Under the pieces are notes generated by a model, which did no database searches, was not told where the DNA came from, and saw only the letters and a program-made list of their open reading frames with translations. Both the position numbers and the translations under genes were made by a program. From contig NZ_FNYY01000010.1 of the NCBI RefSeq assembly GCF_900109145.1, positions 62,001 through 126,000 of the forward strand: a DNA stretch of 64,000 nt, written 5' to 3'. Of this stretch, positions 30,026 through 40,072 are shown piece after piece (positions within the stretch are counted from its first letter, which is position 1; every line of letters starts with the position of its first letter). Source of the stretch: Marinovum algicola. Lineage in GTDB: Bacteria > Pseudomonadota > Alphaproteobacteria > Rhodobacterales > Rhodobacteraceae.

Positions 30026-31682
30026 ACGCATCATCTACCTGCCGCTTGGCGGGGCAGGCGAAATCGGCATGAATGCCTATGTCTACGGTTACGGGCCGGA
30101 GGACAACGAACGCCTGATCCTGGTCGATCTGGGGGTGACCTTCCCTGACATGGACGGCACACCGGGGGTCGACCTGATCTTTCCCGACATGACCTGGCTG
30201 ATCGAGCGGCGCGACCGGCTCGATGCGATCTTCATCACCCATGCGCATGAAGACCATGTGGGCGCGGTGCACCAGTTCTGGGAGCGGCTCGGCGCGCCGG
30301 TTTATGCCCGGGCCTTCACCGCCAATATCGCCCGGCGCAAGATGGACGAGAAGGGCCTGCCCGAGACCACGGTCAAGACCGTCTCGGCCTGGCCCGAGAC
30401 GGTCGAGGCCGGGCCCTTTTCCGTGGGGTTCCTGCCGATCTCGCATTCGATCCCGGAAAGTTCGGCGCTGGTGATCGACACGCCGGCGGGCCGGCTGGTG
30501 CACACCGGTGACTTCAAGCTCGACGAGACGCCGGTGGTGGGCGAGGCCTTCGACCCGGCGCTCTGGGCGGAGGTGGCGACCCCGGGCATCAAGGCGCTGG
30601 TCTGCGATTCGACCAATGTCTTTTCGCAGCATGCCGGCCGGTCCGAGGTGACCGTGGGCCCGGAGATCGAAACCCTGGTGGCCGGTGCTTCCGGGCTGGT
30701 CTGTGCCACGACCTTCGCCTCGAACGTGGCGCGGGTGAAGACTCTGGCGGAGGCCGGGCAGCGGGCCGGGCGGTCGATCGTGCTGCTGGGCCGGGCGATG
30801 CGGCGGATGATCGAGGCGGCGATCGAGACTGGGGTGCTCACGGATTTCCCCAAGGTGGTCTCGCCCGAGGATGCGGGCAGCATTCCGCGCGAGAACCTGA
30901 TGCTGCTGGTGACCGGCTCGCAGGGCGAACGCCGCGCGGCCTCGGCGCAGCTGGCGCGGGGCAAGTACAACGGGCTGGAGCTGAAGGAGGGCGATCTCTT
31001 TCTGTTTTCCTCCAAGACCATTCCGGGCAACGAGAAGGGCGTGATCCGCATCATGAACCAGCTCTCGGAAAAGGGGGTGGATGTGGTGGACGATTCCTCC
31101 GGGCTCTACCACGTGTCGGGCCACGCCAACCGGCCCGATCTGGAGCGGATGCAGGACATCGTGCAGCCGCAGATGGTGATCCCGATGCATGGCGAGCATC
31201 GGCACCTGCGCGAGCATGTGAAGCTGACCCAGCGCAAGGGCCGGGCGGCGGCGCTGGCAATCAATGGCACCATGCTCGACCTCACGGGCGACCGCCCCGA
31301 GGTGGCGGGTTTTGTCGAGACCGGCCGGGTCTATCTGGACGGTGCGATCCAGATCGGCGCGCTGGACGGCATCATCCGCGACCGGATTCGCATGGCGCTG
31401 AACGGCCATGTGATCGTGACGGTGATCCTCGACGAGGACGACGAGCCCCTGGGCAACCCCTGGTGCGAGGTCATGGGGCTGCCGGAGATCGGCCGCAGCC
31501 AGGCGCCGCTGGTCGATGTGCTGGAAGAGGATCTGGCGCAATACCTCGGACGCGCCGGCGACCGGACCTTGACCGACGACGACAAGCTTGACGAGGACAT
31601 GCGGCGGATCGCGCGCAATTCGACGATGAACGAGATCGGCAAGAAACCGGAAGTCACGGTGATTGTCAGCCGGCTGAGTTGA
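30015..31682 (+). CDS. rnj: Ribonuclease J
   Basis: Metallo-beta-lactamase/beta-CASP ribonuclease for mRNA decay and rRNA maturation with 5'-3' exo- and endonuclease activity. 555 residues: zinc motif THAHEDHVGAV, HTGDFKLDETP, the beta-CASP part (CDSTNVFS..., ATTFASNVARVKTL, GQRAGRSIVLLGRAM) and VSGHANRPDLERM with MHGEHRHLREH. ATG 30015 is inside the coaX end. The C-terminal domain is present. Alphaproteobacteria typically have RNase J alongside RNase E. Confidence 0.95.
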   Translation: MSSERIIYLPLGGAGEIGMNAYVYGYGPEDNERLILVDLGVTFPDMDGTPGVDLIFPDMTWLIERRDRLDAIFITHAHEDHVGAVHQFWERLGAPVYARAFTANIARRKMDEKGLPETTVKTVSAWPETVEAGPFSVGFLPISHSIPESSALVIDTPAGRLVHTGDFKLDETPVVGEAFDPALWAEVATPGIKALVCDSTNVFSQHAGRSEVTVGPEIETLVAGASGLVCATTFASNVARVKTLAEAGQRAGRSIVLLGRAMRRMIEAAIETGVLTDFPKVVSPEDAGSIPRENLMLLVTGSQGERRAASAQLARGKYNGLELKEGDLFLFSSKTIPGNEKGVIRIMNQLSEKGVDVVDDSSGLYHVSGHANRPDLERMQDIVQPQMVIPMHGEHRHLREHVKLTQRKGRAAALAINGTMLDLTGDRPEVAGFVETGRVYLDGAIQIGALDGIIRDRIRMALNGHVIVTVILDEDDEPLGNPWCEVMGLPEIGRSQAPLVDVLEEDLAQYLGRAGDRTLTDDDKLDEDMRRIARNSTMNEIGKKPEVTVIVSRLS

Positions 31683-31711
31683 GGTCGCCACGCTTGCGCG
31701 TGCCGAGAGCG

Positions 31712-31759
31712 CCGGGGGCTCTGCCCCCGGACCCCCGGGATATTTCCGGCCAGAAGAAG
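31712..31759 (+). repeat. GC hairpin plus divergent copy of the dispersed motif
   Basis: CCGGGGGC (31712-31719) pairs with GCCCCCGG (31723-31730) over a 3-base loop. GGGATATTTCC (31737-31747) followed by GGCCAGAAGAAG resembles the motif at 5031, 28457 and 63830 in its AT-rich block plus AGAAGAAG end. It lies after rnj in a 206-base spacer with no gene. From memory, this hairpin-plus-motif combination is widespread in Rhodobacterales spacers. Confidence 0.55.
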
Positions 31760-31835
31760 CGGCGGAGCGGCGCAGGACTTGCGCCGGAGGGAAATTAATC
31801 GCGGTTCCAGGGTGCAAGCGCGGCGCAACGCCCTA

Positions 31836-31876
31836 TTGTCTGGAGGGAGCGGCCGCAGGGCCGTGCAATCAGACAA
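31836..31876 (+). promoter_or_regulatory. Hairpin in the osmC leader
   Basis: TTGTCTG (31836-31842) and CAGACAA (31870-31876) are a perfect 7-bp inverted repeat with a GC-rich interior, ending right next to the CGGAG (31877-31881) that serves osmC. It could be an operator near the transcription start or a leader structure affecting ribosome access. Confidence 0.4.
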
Positions 31877-31888
31877 CGGAGTGTACCC

Positions 31889-32314
31889 ATGATCAAGAAA
31901 TCCGGTTCCGCCAATTGGAAGGGTGGCCTGAAGGACGGCAGCGGCACGGTTTCGACCGAGTCGGGCGTGCTGGACAAGGTCAACTACGGTTTCAACAAGC
32001 GGTTCGAAGGCGAGGCGGGCAGCAACCCGGAAGAACTGATCGCCGCGGCGCATGCGAGCTGTTTTTCGATGGCGCTGTCGATGATTCTCGGCGAGGCCGG
32101 GTTAACCGCCGATGACATCGCCACCTCGGCCACGGTCTCGCTGGAGCAGAAGGACGGCGGCTTCGCGGTGACCAAATCGCATCTGGTGCTCGAGGCCAAG
32201 GTGCCCGGCGCAAGCGAAGAGGATTTCATGAAGGCCGCCAATGCCGCCAAGGAAGGCTGCCCGATCTCGAAGCTTCTGAATGCCGAGATCACCCTGGACG
32301 CCAAGCTGGCCTGA
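31889..32314 (+). CDS. osmC: OsmC-family peroxiredoxin
   Basis: Thiol-dependent reductase of organic and hydrogen peroxides, cytoplasmic dimer. 141 residues. The two catalytic cysteines are in AHASCFSMAL (near residue 55) and KEGCPISKLL (near residue 130), as in OsmC/Ohr proteins; the sequence around GSNPEELIAAAHASC favours the OsmC branch. CGGAG is 7 bases before the ATG. It ends at a terminator shared with the convergent helicase gene. Confidence 0.92.
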   Translation: MIKKSGSANWKGGLKDGSGTVSTESGVLDKVNYGFNKRFEGEAGSNPEELIAAAHASCFSMALSMILGEAGLTADDIATSATVSLEQKDGGFAVTKSHLVLEAKVPGASEEDFMKAANAAKEGCPISKLLNAEITLDAKLA

Positions 32315-32340
32315 GGCGGCACATCAGGGCGAACAGATGC

Positions 32341-32370
32341 GGCGGGGTCGGTTGCGGCCCCGCCTTTTTT
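32341..32370 (+). terminator. Rho-independent terminator after osmC
   Basis: GGCGGGG (32341-32347) and CCCCGCC (32358-32364) form a 7-bp stem with a 10-base loop, followed by six T. It sits between osmC and the convergent helicase gene. The T-run serves the + strand; there is no matching A-run to make it symmetric. Confidence 0.85.
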
Positions 32371-32371
32371 G

Positions 32372-33808
32372 TCAGCCGGCGCGGCGTTCGTCGAAGCTCA
32401 GCGCGATGAACTGGGGCATGTGATCGCCCATGCCGACCACCTTGTTGTCGCCCCCGCCGGTGCGGCGGCCGCCCCGGCCGCGGGACGGCTTGTCCTGCGG
32501 CTTGGTGTCGGTGCGGTCGTTGCGCTCCTGGCGCTCGGGTGCGGCCTCCTTGCGCTCGGGGCGTTCGCCCCGGCTGCGGCGGTCGGGCTTGGCGGCGGTT
32601 TCGGCCTCGGGGGTCTCTTCGGCTTTTTCGGATTTGCCGCGGCGCGGCTTGTCCTCGGTCTTGACCGGGTTTTCGACGCGGGGGATCTCTTTCTGGATCA
32701 GCTTTTCGATGGCGTCGAAGTTCTTTTCGTCCTTCGGCACGCAGATCATCAGCGCCTTGCCATCGCGCCCGGCGCGGCCGGTGCGGCCGATGCGGTGGAC
32801 GTAATCCTCGGCATGGCTGGGTACGTCGAAGTTGAACACATGGCTCACCGAGGGCACATCGAGGCCGCGGGCGGCGACATCGGAGGCCACCAACACCTTG
32901 AGCTCGCCATTGCGGAAGGCCTCGAGCGTGCGGGTGCGCTGCGACTGGTCGAGGTCACCGTGGATCGGCGCCGCGTCCATGCCGTATTTCTTCAGCGATT
33001 TCGCGGTGATGTCCACATCGGTCTTGCGGTTGCAGAAGACGATGGCGTTGGTGCATTTCTCGCCCTCACCCTCGATCAGCGCGCGCAGCACCTTGCGTTT
33101 CTCGCTGCCTTCGCGATCGCGGCGCGAGGCCTTGAACATCACCACACCCTGTTCGATGGTTTCCGAGGCGGTGGCCTGGCGGGCCACTTCGATGCGCTCG
33201 GGCGCCGACAGGAAGGTGTTGGTGATCCGCTCGATCTCGGGCGCCATGGTGGCCGAGAAGAACAGCGTCTGGCGGGTGAAGGGGGTGAGCGAGAAGATGC
33301 GCTCGATGTCGGGAATGAACCCCATGTCGAGCATCCGGTCGGCCTCGTCCACCACCATGACCTGCACGCCGGTCAGCAGCAGCTTGCCGCGCTCGAAATG
33401 GTCGAGCAGCCGGCCGGGGGTGGCGATCAGCACGTCGACGCCCTTGTCGATCAGGAGGTCCTGCTCCTTGAACGAGACGCCGCCGATCAGCAGCGCCTTG
33501 GTCAGCTTGACGTGCTTGGCATAGGTGTCGAAGTTCTCGGCCACCTGCGCGGCCAGTTCGCGGGTCGGGCAGAGCACCAGGCTGCGCGGCATCCTGGCGC
33601 GGGCGCGGCCGCGCGCCAGCATGTGGATCATCGGCAGGGTGAAGCTGGCGGTCTTGCCGGTGCCGGTCTGGGCAATGCCCAACACATCGCGGCCCTGAAG
33701 CGCGGCCGGAATGGCGCCGGCCTGAATCGGCGTCGGCGTCTCGTAACCGGCTTCTTCGACGGCTTTCAGGACTTTGGGGTTCAGGTCGAGATCAGAAAAT
33801 TTCGTCAT
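32372..33808 (-). CDS. DEAD-box ATP-dependent RNA helicase (RhlE-like)
   Basis: 478 residues. Q-motif (GYETPTPIQAGAIP), motif I AQTGTGKT, PTRELA, TPGR, motif II DEAD (VVDEADRM), SAT, and the second RecA domain with DVAARGLD and HRIGRTGR. The last about 100 residues are a basic, low-complexity RNA-binding tail. Unwinds structured RNA, likely in ribosome assembly or cold adaptation. The ATG has no clear Shine-Dalgarno; instead a hairpin lies immediately upstream (33811-33831), suggesting translational control. Confidence 0.92.
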   Translation of the reverse strand: MTKFSDLDLNPKVLKAVEEAGYETPTPIQAGAIPAALQGRDVLGIAQTGTGKTASFTLPMIHMLARGRARARMPRSLVLCPTRELAAQVAENFDTYAKHVKLTKALLIGGVSFKEQDLLIDKGVDVLIATPGRLLDHFERGKLLLTGVQVMVVDEADRMLDMGFIPDIERIFSLTPFTRQTLFFSATMAPEIERITNTFLSAPERIEVARQATASETIEQGVVMFKASRRDREGSEKRKVLRALIEGEGEKCTNAIVFCNRKTDVDITAKSLKKYGMDAAPIHGDLDQSQRTRTLEAFRNGELKVLVASDVAARGLDVPSVSHVFNFDVPSHAEDYVHRIGRTGRAGRDGKALMICVPKDEKNFDAIEKLIQKEIPRVENPVKTEDKPRRGKSEKAEETPEAETAAKPDRRSRGERPERKEAAPERQERNDRTDTKPQDKPSRGRGGRRTGGGDNKVVGMGDHMPQFIALSFDERRAG

Positions 33809-33810
33809 GT

Positions 33811-33831
33811 GTGTCCGATGTTTACGGACAC
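33811..33831 (-). promoter_or_regulatory. Hairpin over the translation start region of the helicase gene
   Basis: On the minus strand a perfect 7-bp inverted repeat (GTGTCCG and CGGACAC, loop TAAACAT) ends 2 bases before the start codon at 33808. The only GGA-like ribosome-binding sequence is in its stem. A hairpin masking the start suggests RNA-based control, for example by temperature or by the helicase itself. Confidence 0.45.
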
Positions 33832-33934
33832 CTCTGGCCCGTACGTATTTTGGGGGAGGCCCGTATGGCCCTGCGTTTTCGCAGCATGATCCCCGCGCGG
33901 GCTTCTAACCTGCCAAGCGCGCGCGGTCAATCAT

Positions 33935-33995
33935 GCTGCATTGCAGCGTAAACAAACGGCCTGAATCTGACCGTTTGTCGCTGTATTGTGACAAA
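33935..33995 (-). promoter_or_regulatory. Inverted repeats in the long helicase leader
   Basis: Three inverted repeats are packed here: GCTGCA/TGCAGC (33935-33947), ACAAACGG/CCGTTTGT (33952-33978) and TTTGTC/GACAAA (33974-33995). The last two overlap and cannot both form. The 207-base gap up to the glycosyltransferase stop at 34016 has no gene, so a long structured leader or promoter/operator region for the helicase is likely. Confidence 0.35.
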
Positions 33996-34015
33996 TGGGA
34001 AGCATTTCCGGCGTT

Positions 34016-34960
34016 TCAAGTGCCGGGAAACTGCCTGACGCGGGCTGCGTCGAGGTTCAGGTCGTGCCGGCGCAGCAGGCCCTCGGCGGCGAGACGGTCG
34101 CAAAGCGCCGGGGTGGCGAGGCAGATCTCGTCGTAAAACCGGCGCAGGCCGGCGACGCCCGCCTCGGATTCGAGTCGCGAAAACAGCTCGTGCAGGCTCA
34201 GCCCGCCGGAGTGCCGGTTGACCTGCGGCTTGAGGTCCGGGCGGTAGGAGCCTCTGGCCATGCGATAGCGATAGCTGCTTTGCCAGTCTTCCCAGCTTTG
34301 CGCATGCATGTGGCAAAGCTCGGTCTCGGGCAGGGGCTGTTCGCCGGGGTTCTGGCGGCCGTCGACCTCGATATTGTGGATTTTTGCCCGCAGCCCGTCG
34401 ATGCCAGTGCGGTAGACAAGCTTGCCCGCCACATGGCTGAGAAAGCCGCCGCTGAGATGCCGGCCATAGGTGGGAAACACCCGCTCGGCGGCGCGCTGGC
34501 GCTCTGCCGGGGCCAGGTGAAAGGCCTTGAAGGTGGTTTCGGGGCCGCTGCTGCCCGGGGCGGGGGCCAGTGCCTCGATCGGGCGGACGCGGGCGCAGAG
34601 GCAGTCCTGGGGCAGGTCGGCCAGCTGCGCGGCCAGGGGGCGGGCGGGCCAGAGGAATTCGTCGACGTCGATATGCGCCAGCCAGTCGACCTCGACCCTG
34701 CGGTTATAGGCGTGGCGGGCGTTGAGGAACTGTCGCGACTGGTGTTTCTCGGGTCGGCCCCGGCGTTTGGCCCACCAGTTGTCGTCGCAGGCCACCACCT
34801 TGATCTTGGGATGCGCCGCAAGCCGGTCGAACACCGCGGGGTCGGGCGCGTCGAGATAGAGATAAAGCCGATGCGCGCCGCGCTCGAGGTGATAGGCGGC
34901 AAAGTTCAGGATGTCGCGCGCGTCTGCCTTGACAGTCGAGACGATGCCCCAGCGGGTCAT
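34016..34960 (-). CDS. Glycosyltransferase family 2 protein (Glyco_tranf_2_4 type)
   Basis: 314 residues. Starts TRWGIVSTVKADARDILNFAAYHLERGAHRLYLYLD, the nucleotide-sugar-binding strand pattern of this group; HIDVDEFLWP holds the DxD metal site. Later HMHAQSWEDWQSSYRYRMARGSY is conserved with its neighbour. No transmembrane helix, so it probably acts in the cytoplasm on an envelope or exported glycan; substrate unknown. ATGA overlap with the upstream paralogue at 34957-34960. Confidence 0.8.
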   Translation of the reverse strand: MTRWGIVSTVKADARDILNFAAYHLERGAHRLYLYLDAPDPAVFDRLAAHPKIKVVACDDNWWAKRRGRPEKHQSRQFLNARHAYNRRVEVDWLAHIDVDEFLWPARPLAAQLADLPQDCLCARVRPIEALAPAPGSSGPETTFKAFHLAPAERQRAAERVFPTYGRHLSGGFLSHVAGKLVYRTGIDGLRAKIHNIEVDGRQNPGEQPLPETELCHMHAQSWEDWQSSYRYRMARGSYRPDLKPQVNRHSGGLSLHELFSRLESEAGVAGLRRFYDEICLATPALCDRLAAEGLLRRHDLNLDAARVRQFPGT

Positions 34961-36747
34961 GCGGCGCCCGCATCCGCCGCGCGCGGGCCAAAGACGGTCC
35001 GGACCTGGGCATCGAGATCGAGCTCTTGCGTCACCAGCATGTCGTGGCGCGCCAGCCTGTCGCGCAGCGGGGCGCTGTCGGTGCAGACCTCGTCGAAGAA
35101 ATGCCGCAGACCGGCCTCGCCCTCGGTGTCCAGCACGAAATCCAGCACATCGCCCAGGCGCATGGCATCGTCATCCTCGGGCTTGCGATAAGAGCCGCGG
35201 GTCAGGCGAAATGTCACCCGGTCGCGGAAATGTTCGAAACTGGCGGCGTGGCAATGCGCCAACATCATGCGCGGCAGCGCGCCCTCGTTGCCCACCGCCT
35301 TGCCAACCAGCCGCAGCCCGTGAATGCCGAAACGCACATCCGAGAGCCGGGTGCGGGCAAAGACCTTGCCGCTGGTGTGGCTGATGAAGCCGCCGGTGAG
35401 ATAGCTGCCGTAATGCGGGTAGATCTCGGAGAGCACGCCGCGTTTCGCGCCGACCTGGCGGTGGGTGCGCTTGAAATGGCGGGGCAGACCGTCCTGCGGC
35501 GCCAGAAGCTCGACCGGGCGCACGCGGGCCTGGGCGCAGTCCTCCGAGACAAAGCGCAGGCCACGCGCCACCTCGACCTGTGGCAGAAGGAATTCGTCGG
35601 TGTCAAAATGTCCGAGGAAATCGAGATCGCTGGCGCGGTAGGCGCGGGTCGCATTATGCGCCTGGCGCAATTGATGCGCGGCGGGGCGCGGCTTGCCGGC
35701 GTCCTGCCAGTAGGCCGCGTCGCAGGCGATGACCTCGACTGCGGCATGCCCGGCGAAAAAGGCGCTGACCTCGGGCGCGGGATTGTCGAGGTAGAGTGTG
35801 ATGCGGCTGGCGCCGAGGGTCAGGTAATGCGCGGCAAAGCGCTGGATGTCGGCCAGCGGCGCATGGGTGGTGCAGACCACGCCCCACCTTGGCAGCGGCC
35901 CGCGCCGGGGCGGCACGTGGCGGACGGGGGCGGTGACCTTCGGCTCCTCAGGGGTGTCGGTTTCGGCCGCCTGTGCCGCGTCGCGGCGGGCCTTGCGCTG
36001 GCGCATGATGCGCAGCCGGCGAAAGACGGTGCGCGGATCGTGGATCAGCAGGTCGAGCAGGTGATGCGCCAGGGGGCGCAGCACCACGTCCTCTTCGGCA
36101 TCGACCCAGAGCCGGCCGAGCATATTAACGTCGAGCCCGCCGGCGGGCAGGTGAAAGGCATCCATTTCCAGCGGCAGCGGCCCGCGATCCTTGCCTTTCA
36201 GGGCAAACGGCCGGTCGGCCGCGAAACCGGAATAGCGCCGTTCGCTCTCGTAGAGTTTCATCGTGCCGAACAGCACCGTCATCGCCTGACCGACCCGGCG
36301 TTGCACCTCGGTCTGGCCGTGATCGCCGAAGGTCGTGAGCGCCGATACCAGCCAGCGCGGATCGAGCCGCGCCAGCAGGTGGTCGCTTTCCTCGGCCCAC
36401 ATCCGATGAAACAGCGCGGCGGTATGGGCCGGTTGCGCCGATTTGCGCAGATGCGCGATAAGCAGCCCGTGCAAGGCGCAGAACTCGCTCCGGCCGGCCA
36501 TTTCCTCGCGAATTTCCAGCAGCTTGCGGCGATTGGACGAGCGCACCGGCGCATGGCGCAGGGGGTCGTCGTCCTGCGGCGGCACGATATGCGCCTTGAG
36601 CGGGCCGAAATCCACATCCGGCGGCGGCAGCGCCTCATTGGCGGCAAAGCTCAAGGGCTCGCGCCGCGCCTCCATCTGGGACAGAACGCCCGTGATTCCA
36701 TTGTCATAGGTGGATGTGCGGTCGGGGCGGCTGGGCGTATCGGTCAT
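34957..36747 (-). CDS. Large glycosyltransferase with unknown N-terminal domain
   Basis: 596 residues. The C-terminal part (about residue 280 onward) is a paralogue of the protein encoded next: RWGVVCTTHAPLADIQRFAAHYLTLGASR, HFDTDEFLLPQ (DxD), HCHAASFEHFRDRVTFRLTRGSY. The first about 270 residues are a helical, charged region I do not recognise, joined by an Arg/Pro-rich linker. ATG 36747 starts MTDTPSRPDR; an in-frame start 30 bases further upstream also exists. Two tandem, translationally coupled paralogues suggest they modify the same polymer. Confidence 0.75.
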   Translation of the reverse strand: MTDTPSRPDRTSTYDNGITGVLSQMEARREPLSFAANEALPPPDVDFGPLKAHIVPPQDDDPLRHAPVRSSNRRKLLEIREEMAGRSEFCALHGLLIAHLRKSAQPAHTAALFHRMWAEESDHLLARLDPRWLVSALTTFGDHGQTEVQRRVGQAMTVLFGTMKLYESERRYSGFAADRPFALKGKDRGPLPLEMDAFHLPAGGLDVNMLGRLWVDAEEDVVLRPLAHHLLDLLIHDPRTVFRRLRIMRQRKARRDAAQAAETDTPEEPKVTAPVRHVPPRRGPLPRWGVVCTTHAPLADIQRFAAHYLTLGASRITLYLDNPAPEVSAFFAGHAAVEVIACDAAYWQDAGKPRPAAHQLRQAHNATRAYRASDLDFLGHFDTDEFLLPQVEVARGLRFVSEDCAQARVRPVELLAPQDGLPRHFKRTHRQVGAKRGVLSEIYPHYGSYLTGGFISHTSGKVFARTRLSDVRFGIHGLRLVGKAVGNEGALPRMMLAHCHAASFEHFRDRVTFRLTRGSYRKPEDDDAMRLGDVLDFVLDTEGEAGLRHFFDEVCTDSAPLRDRLARHDMLVTQELDLDAQVRTVFGPRAADAGAA

Positions 36748-36845
36748 GCCGCGACTTTGCCGCGTTCCCGCTGGCAATGCAATTGCCGGCTGCGCGCGCG
36801 GACGCCCTTGAAGCGACGCCCGCGCGGCACCCCGAAGTGATCCGC

Positions 36846-36866
36846 GCCCCGGGCGCGACCCGGGGC
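36846..36866. repeat. CCCCGG-type spacer hairpin (prfC-glycosyltransferase spacer)
   Basis: GCCCCGGG (36846-36853) and CCCGGGGC (36859-36866) with loop CGCGA, the same loop as in the nuoJ-nuoK hairpin at 22860. It lies between the convergently unrelated genes prfC and the glycosyltransferase. Confidence 0.55.
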
Positions 36867-36892
36867 CTCCTGGCCGACACCCGGGCCCGGGC

Positions 36893-38500
<1,608 letters not shown>

Positions 38501-38598
38501 GGCGCGCGTATAGAGCCTGGCCGGTTCCGGCGCAATATGGCGCAACCGGCCCGGCCCCTGGCCTCGCGTCAACTTGTACCAGTGAAAGGAGCGTGATC

Positions 38599-38850
38599 AT
38601 GCCCAACCCGAGCATCAAGGATGAAGAGACCTATCAAAGTCTGCGCGACGACGGCCATTCCAAGGAAAAGGCAGCGCGGATCGCCAATGCCCAGGCCAAT
38701 GACAAGCAGGACCCATCGAAGAAAGGCGGCCAGCAGCCGCCCTACGAGGACTGGACCAAGGCAGAGCTCTATGACCGCGCGCAGGAGCTCGAGATCGACG
38801 GTCGCAGCGACATGACCAAGGATGAATTGATCGAAGCGCTGCGCAAGTAA
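38599..38850 (+). CDS. Small Rho-N/SAP-like domain protein
   Basis: 83 residues. The N-terminal half (IKDEETYQSLRDDGHSKEKAARIANAQAN) resembles DUF7218-type segments; the C-terminal half (WTKAELYDRAQELEIDGRSDMTKDELIEALRK) is a clear Rho N-terminal/SAP-like helix-extended-loop-helix, usually nucleic-acid-binding. AAAGGAG (38585-38591) is 7 bases before the ATG. Divergent from prfC. Likely an abundant stress-type small protein; the precise role is unknown. Confidence 0.8.
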   Translation: MPNPSIKDEETYQSLRDDGHSKEKAARIANAQANDKQDPSKKGGQQPPYEDWTKAELYDRAQELEIDGRSDMTKDELIEALRK

Positions 38851-38861
38851 GCGGCGCGCGC

Positions 38862-38878
38862 CCCGGATCAAGTCCGGG
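38862..38878. repeat. CCCCGG-type spacer hairpin
   Basis: CCCGGA (38862-38867) with TCCGGG (38873-38878), loop TCAAG. It lies between the convergent Rho-N-like and Hint genes; a member of the spacer hairpin family. Confidence 0.5.
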
Positions 38879-38896
38879 CCGCGATAGTTTCTGCGG

Positions 38897-39901
38897 CTAC
38901 CGGGTCGAGGCGCGGCGCAGAAGTTCGGCAGCGTCGGGCCGGCAGGCCAGGTTTTCGCTTAGCTCGAACTCGCTGCGCAGCCGGCTGTCGTGGGCGGGCA
39001 GGGCAGAGCGCAGCTTGTCGTCCAGCGCCTGCGGCAGCGCGGCGCGGGTGCGGGTGTCGACCAGCAGCGTCTCGGCGGCGATGCCCTCGGCATAGATGAT
39101 CTGGTGATCGTCGAACAAAAGCTGGAAATACTCGACAAATCCGCCTTCGATCCGGCGCACGCTGTCGCCATTGATCAGATGGCGCGCCTTGACCAGAACC
39201 TCGGAGCGGCCGGCACCCATGTGATCGTGGCGCTGGTAGACAAACAGCCGGTGATCGGGGCTGACCAGCAGATCGCCGGCATTGTTGAGCGTGCCCGCCC
39301 GGATCAGGATCGGGGCCCCTTCGCCGGTGGCGCGCGTGGTGGACTGGCCGACCCAGCGCAGCGGCTGCGCGCCGTCATCGCGGGTCAGAACCATGTCGCC
39401 CTCGGCCAGCTCCTCGACCGGCTTCTGGGCGCCGCTGGCCATGGTGATCATCGTGCCATGGGTGAAGGACACGCAGGCGACTTCGGCAAAGCGCCGCTCG
39501 GGCGTGGTGAAATCGAGGCCGATGATGCGGTAATCGGTCTTGGCGCGGAGCTGGCCCAGCGGCAAGCCATAGGTCGCGGCAACCAGCCCCTCGGCATCCA
39601 CCTCGACCAGCACGATCAGATCGAGCGTGTCGCCATCGTTGCACATGAAGGTGATGCAGCAATCGACAAAGACATTGCACCCGGCCCGGCCCAGTCGGCT
39701 GCCTTCGGCCAGTTGCAGGCTGCGGGGCCCGCTCTGGCGAAGCCGCAGATCGGATCGCAGGGCCCCTTCGCGCAGGTGATAGACATCGTCATGCTGAAGA
39801 TCCTCGGCACATCCCAGATCGTCGCCCAGATTGGCGCCGTCGACGACCGTCAGGTCGCCGGCCTGATACACCGATAGCGTCTGGGTCGTGCCGCGTGCCA
39901 T
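38897..39901 (-). CDS. Hint-domain (hedgehog/intein-type) protein
   Basis: 334 residues. An N-terminal beta-rich part of about 145 residues precedes a Hint domain: VSFTHGTMITMASGAQKPVEELAEGDMV, LRWVGQSTTRA, LVSPDHRLFVYQ, ARHLINGDSV and YFQLLFDDHQIIYAEGIAAETLLVD. In the block usually written CFTPGT the nucleophile position is serine (SFTHGT), with a cysteine two residues earlier. Proteins of this type are common in Rhodobacterales, often in multiple copies, with unknown targets. No signal peptide was seen. Confidence 0.85.
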   Translation of the reverse strand: MARGTTQTLSVYQAGDLTVVDGANLGDDLGCAEDLQHDDVYHLREGALRSDLRLRQSGPRSLQLAEGSRLGRAGCNVFVDCCITFMCNDGDTLDLIVLVEVDAEGLVAATYGLPLGQLRAKTDYRIIGLDFTTPERRFAEVACVSFTHGTMITMASGAQKPVEELAEGDMVLTRDDGAQPLRWVGQSTTRATGEGAPILIRAGTLNNAGDLLVSPDHRLFVYQRHDHMGAGRSEVLVKARHLINGDSVRRIEGGFVEYFQLLFDDHQIIYAEGIAAETLLVDTRTRAALPQALDDKLRSALPAHDSRLRSEFELSENLACRPDAAELLRRASTR

Positions 39902-40072
39902 GCCACTCTCCGATTGCCCGTTTCGGGCGGAAAAATCCAGTTCTGGGGCTTACTCTGGCCGCCGATTGTGGCACCACTGGGAAAAGTGGCGGGCGATTTC
40001 CCGGCACGGGCCCCTGATCGAGGATACTAGGGCAACCCGGGACAGAAGCGAAGCAGAACAAGGAGATATATC

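Noticed and set aside
32369-33889. A 506-codon open frame on the plus strand opposite the DEAD-box helicase
   Set aside because: The minus strand shows all helicase motifs in order; the plus frame has low-complexity content only.
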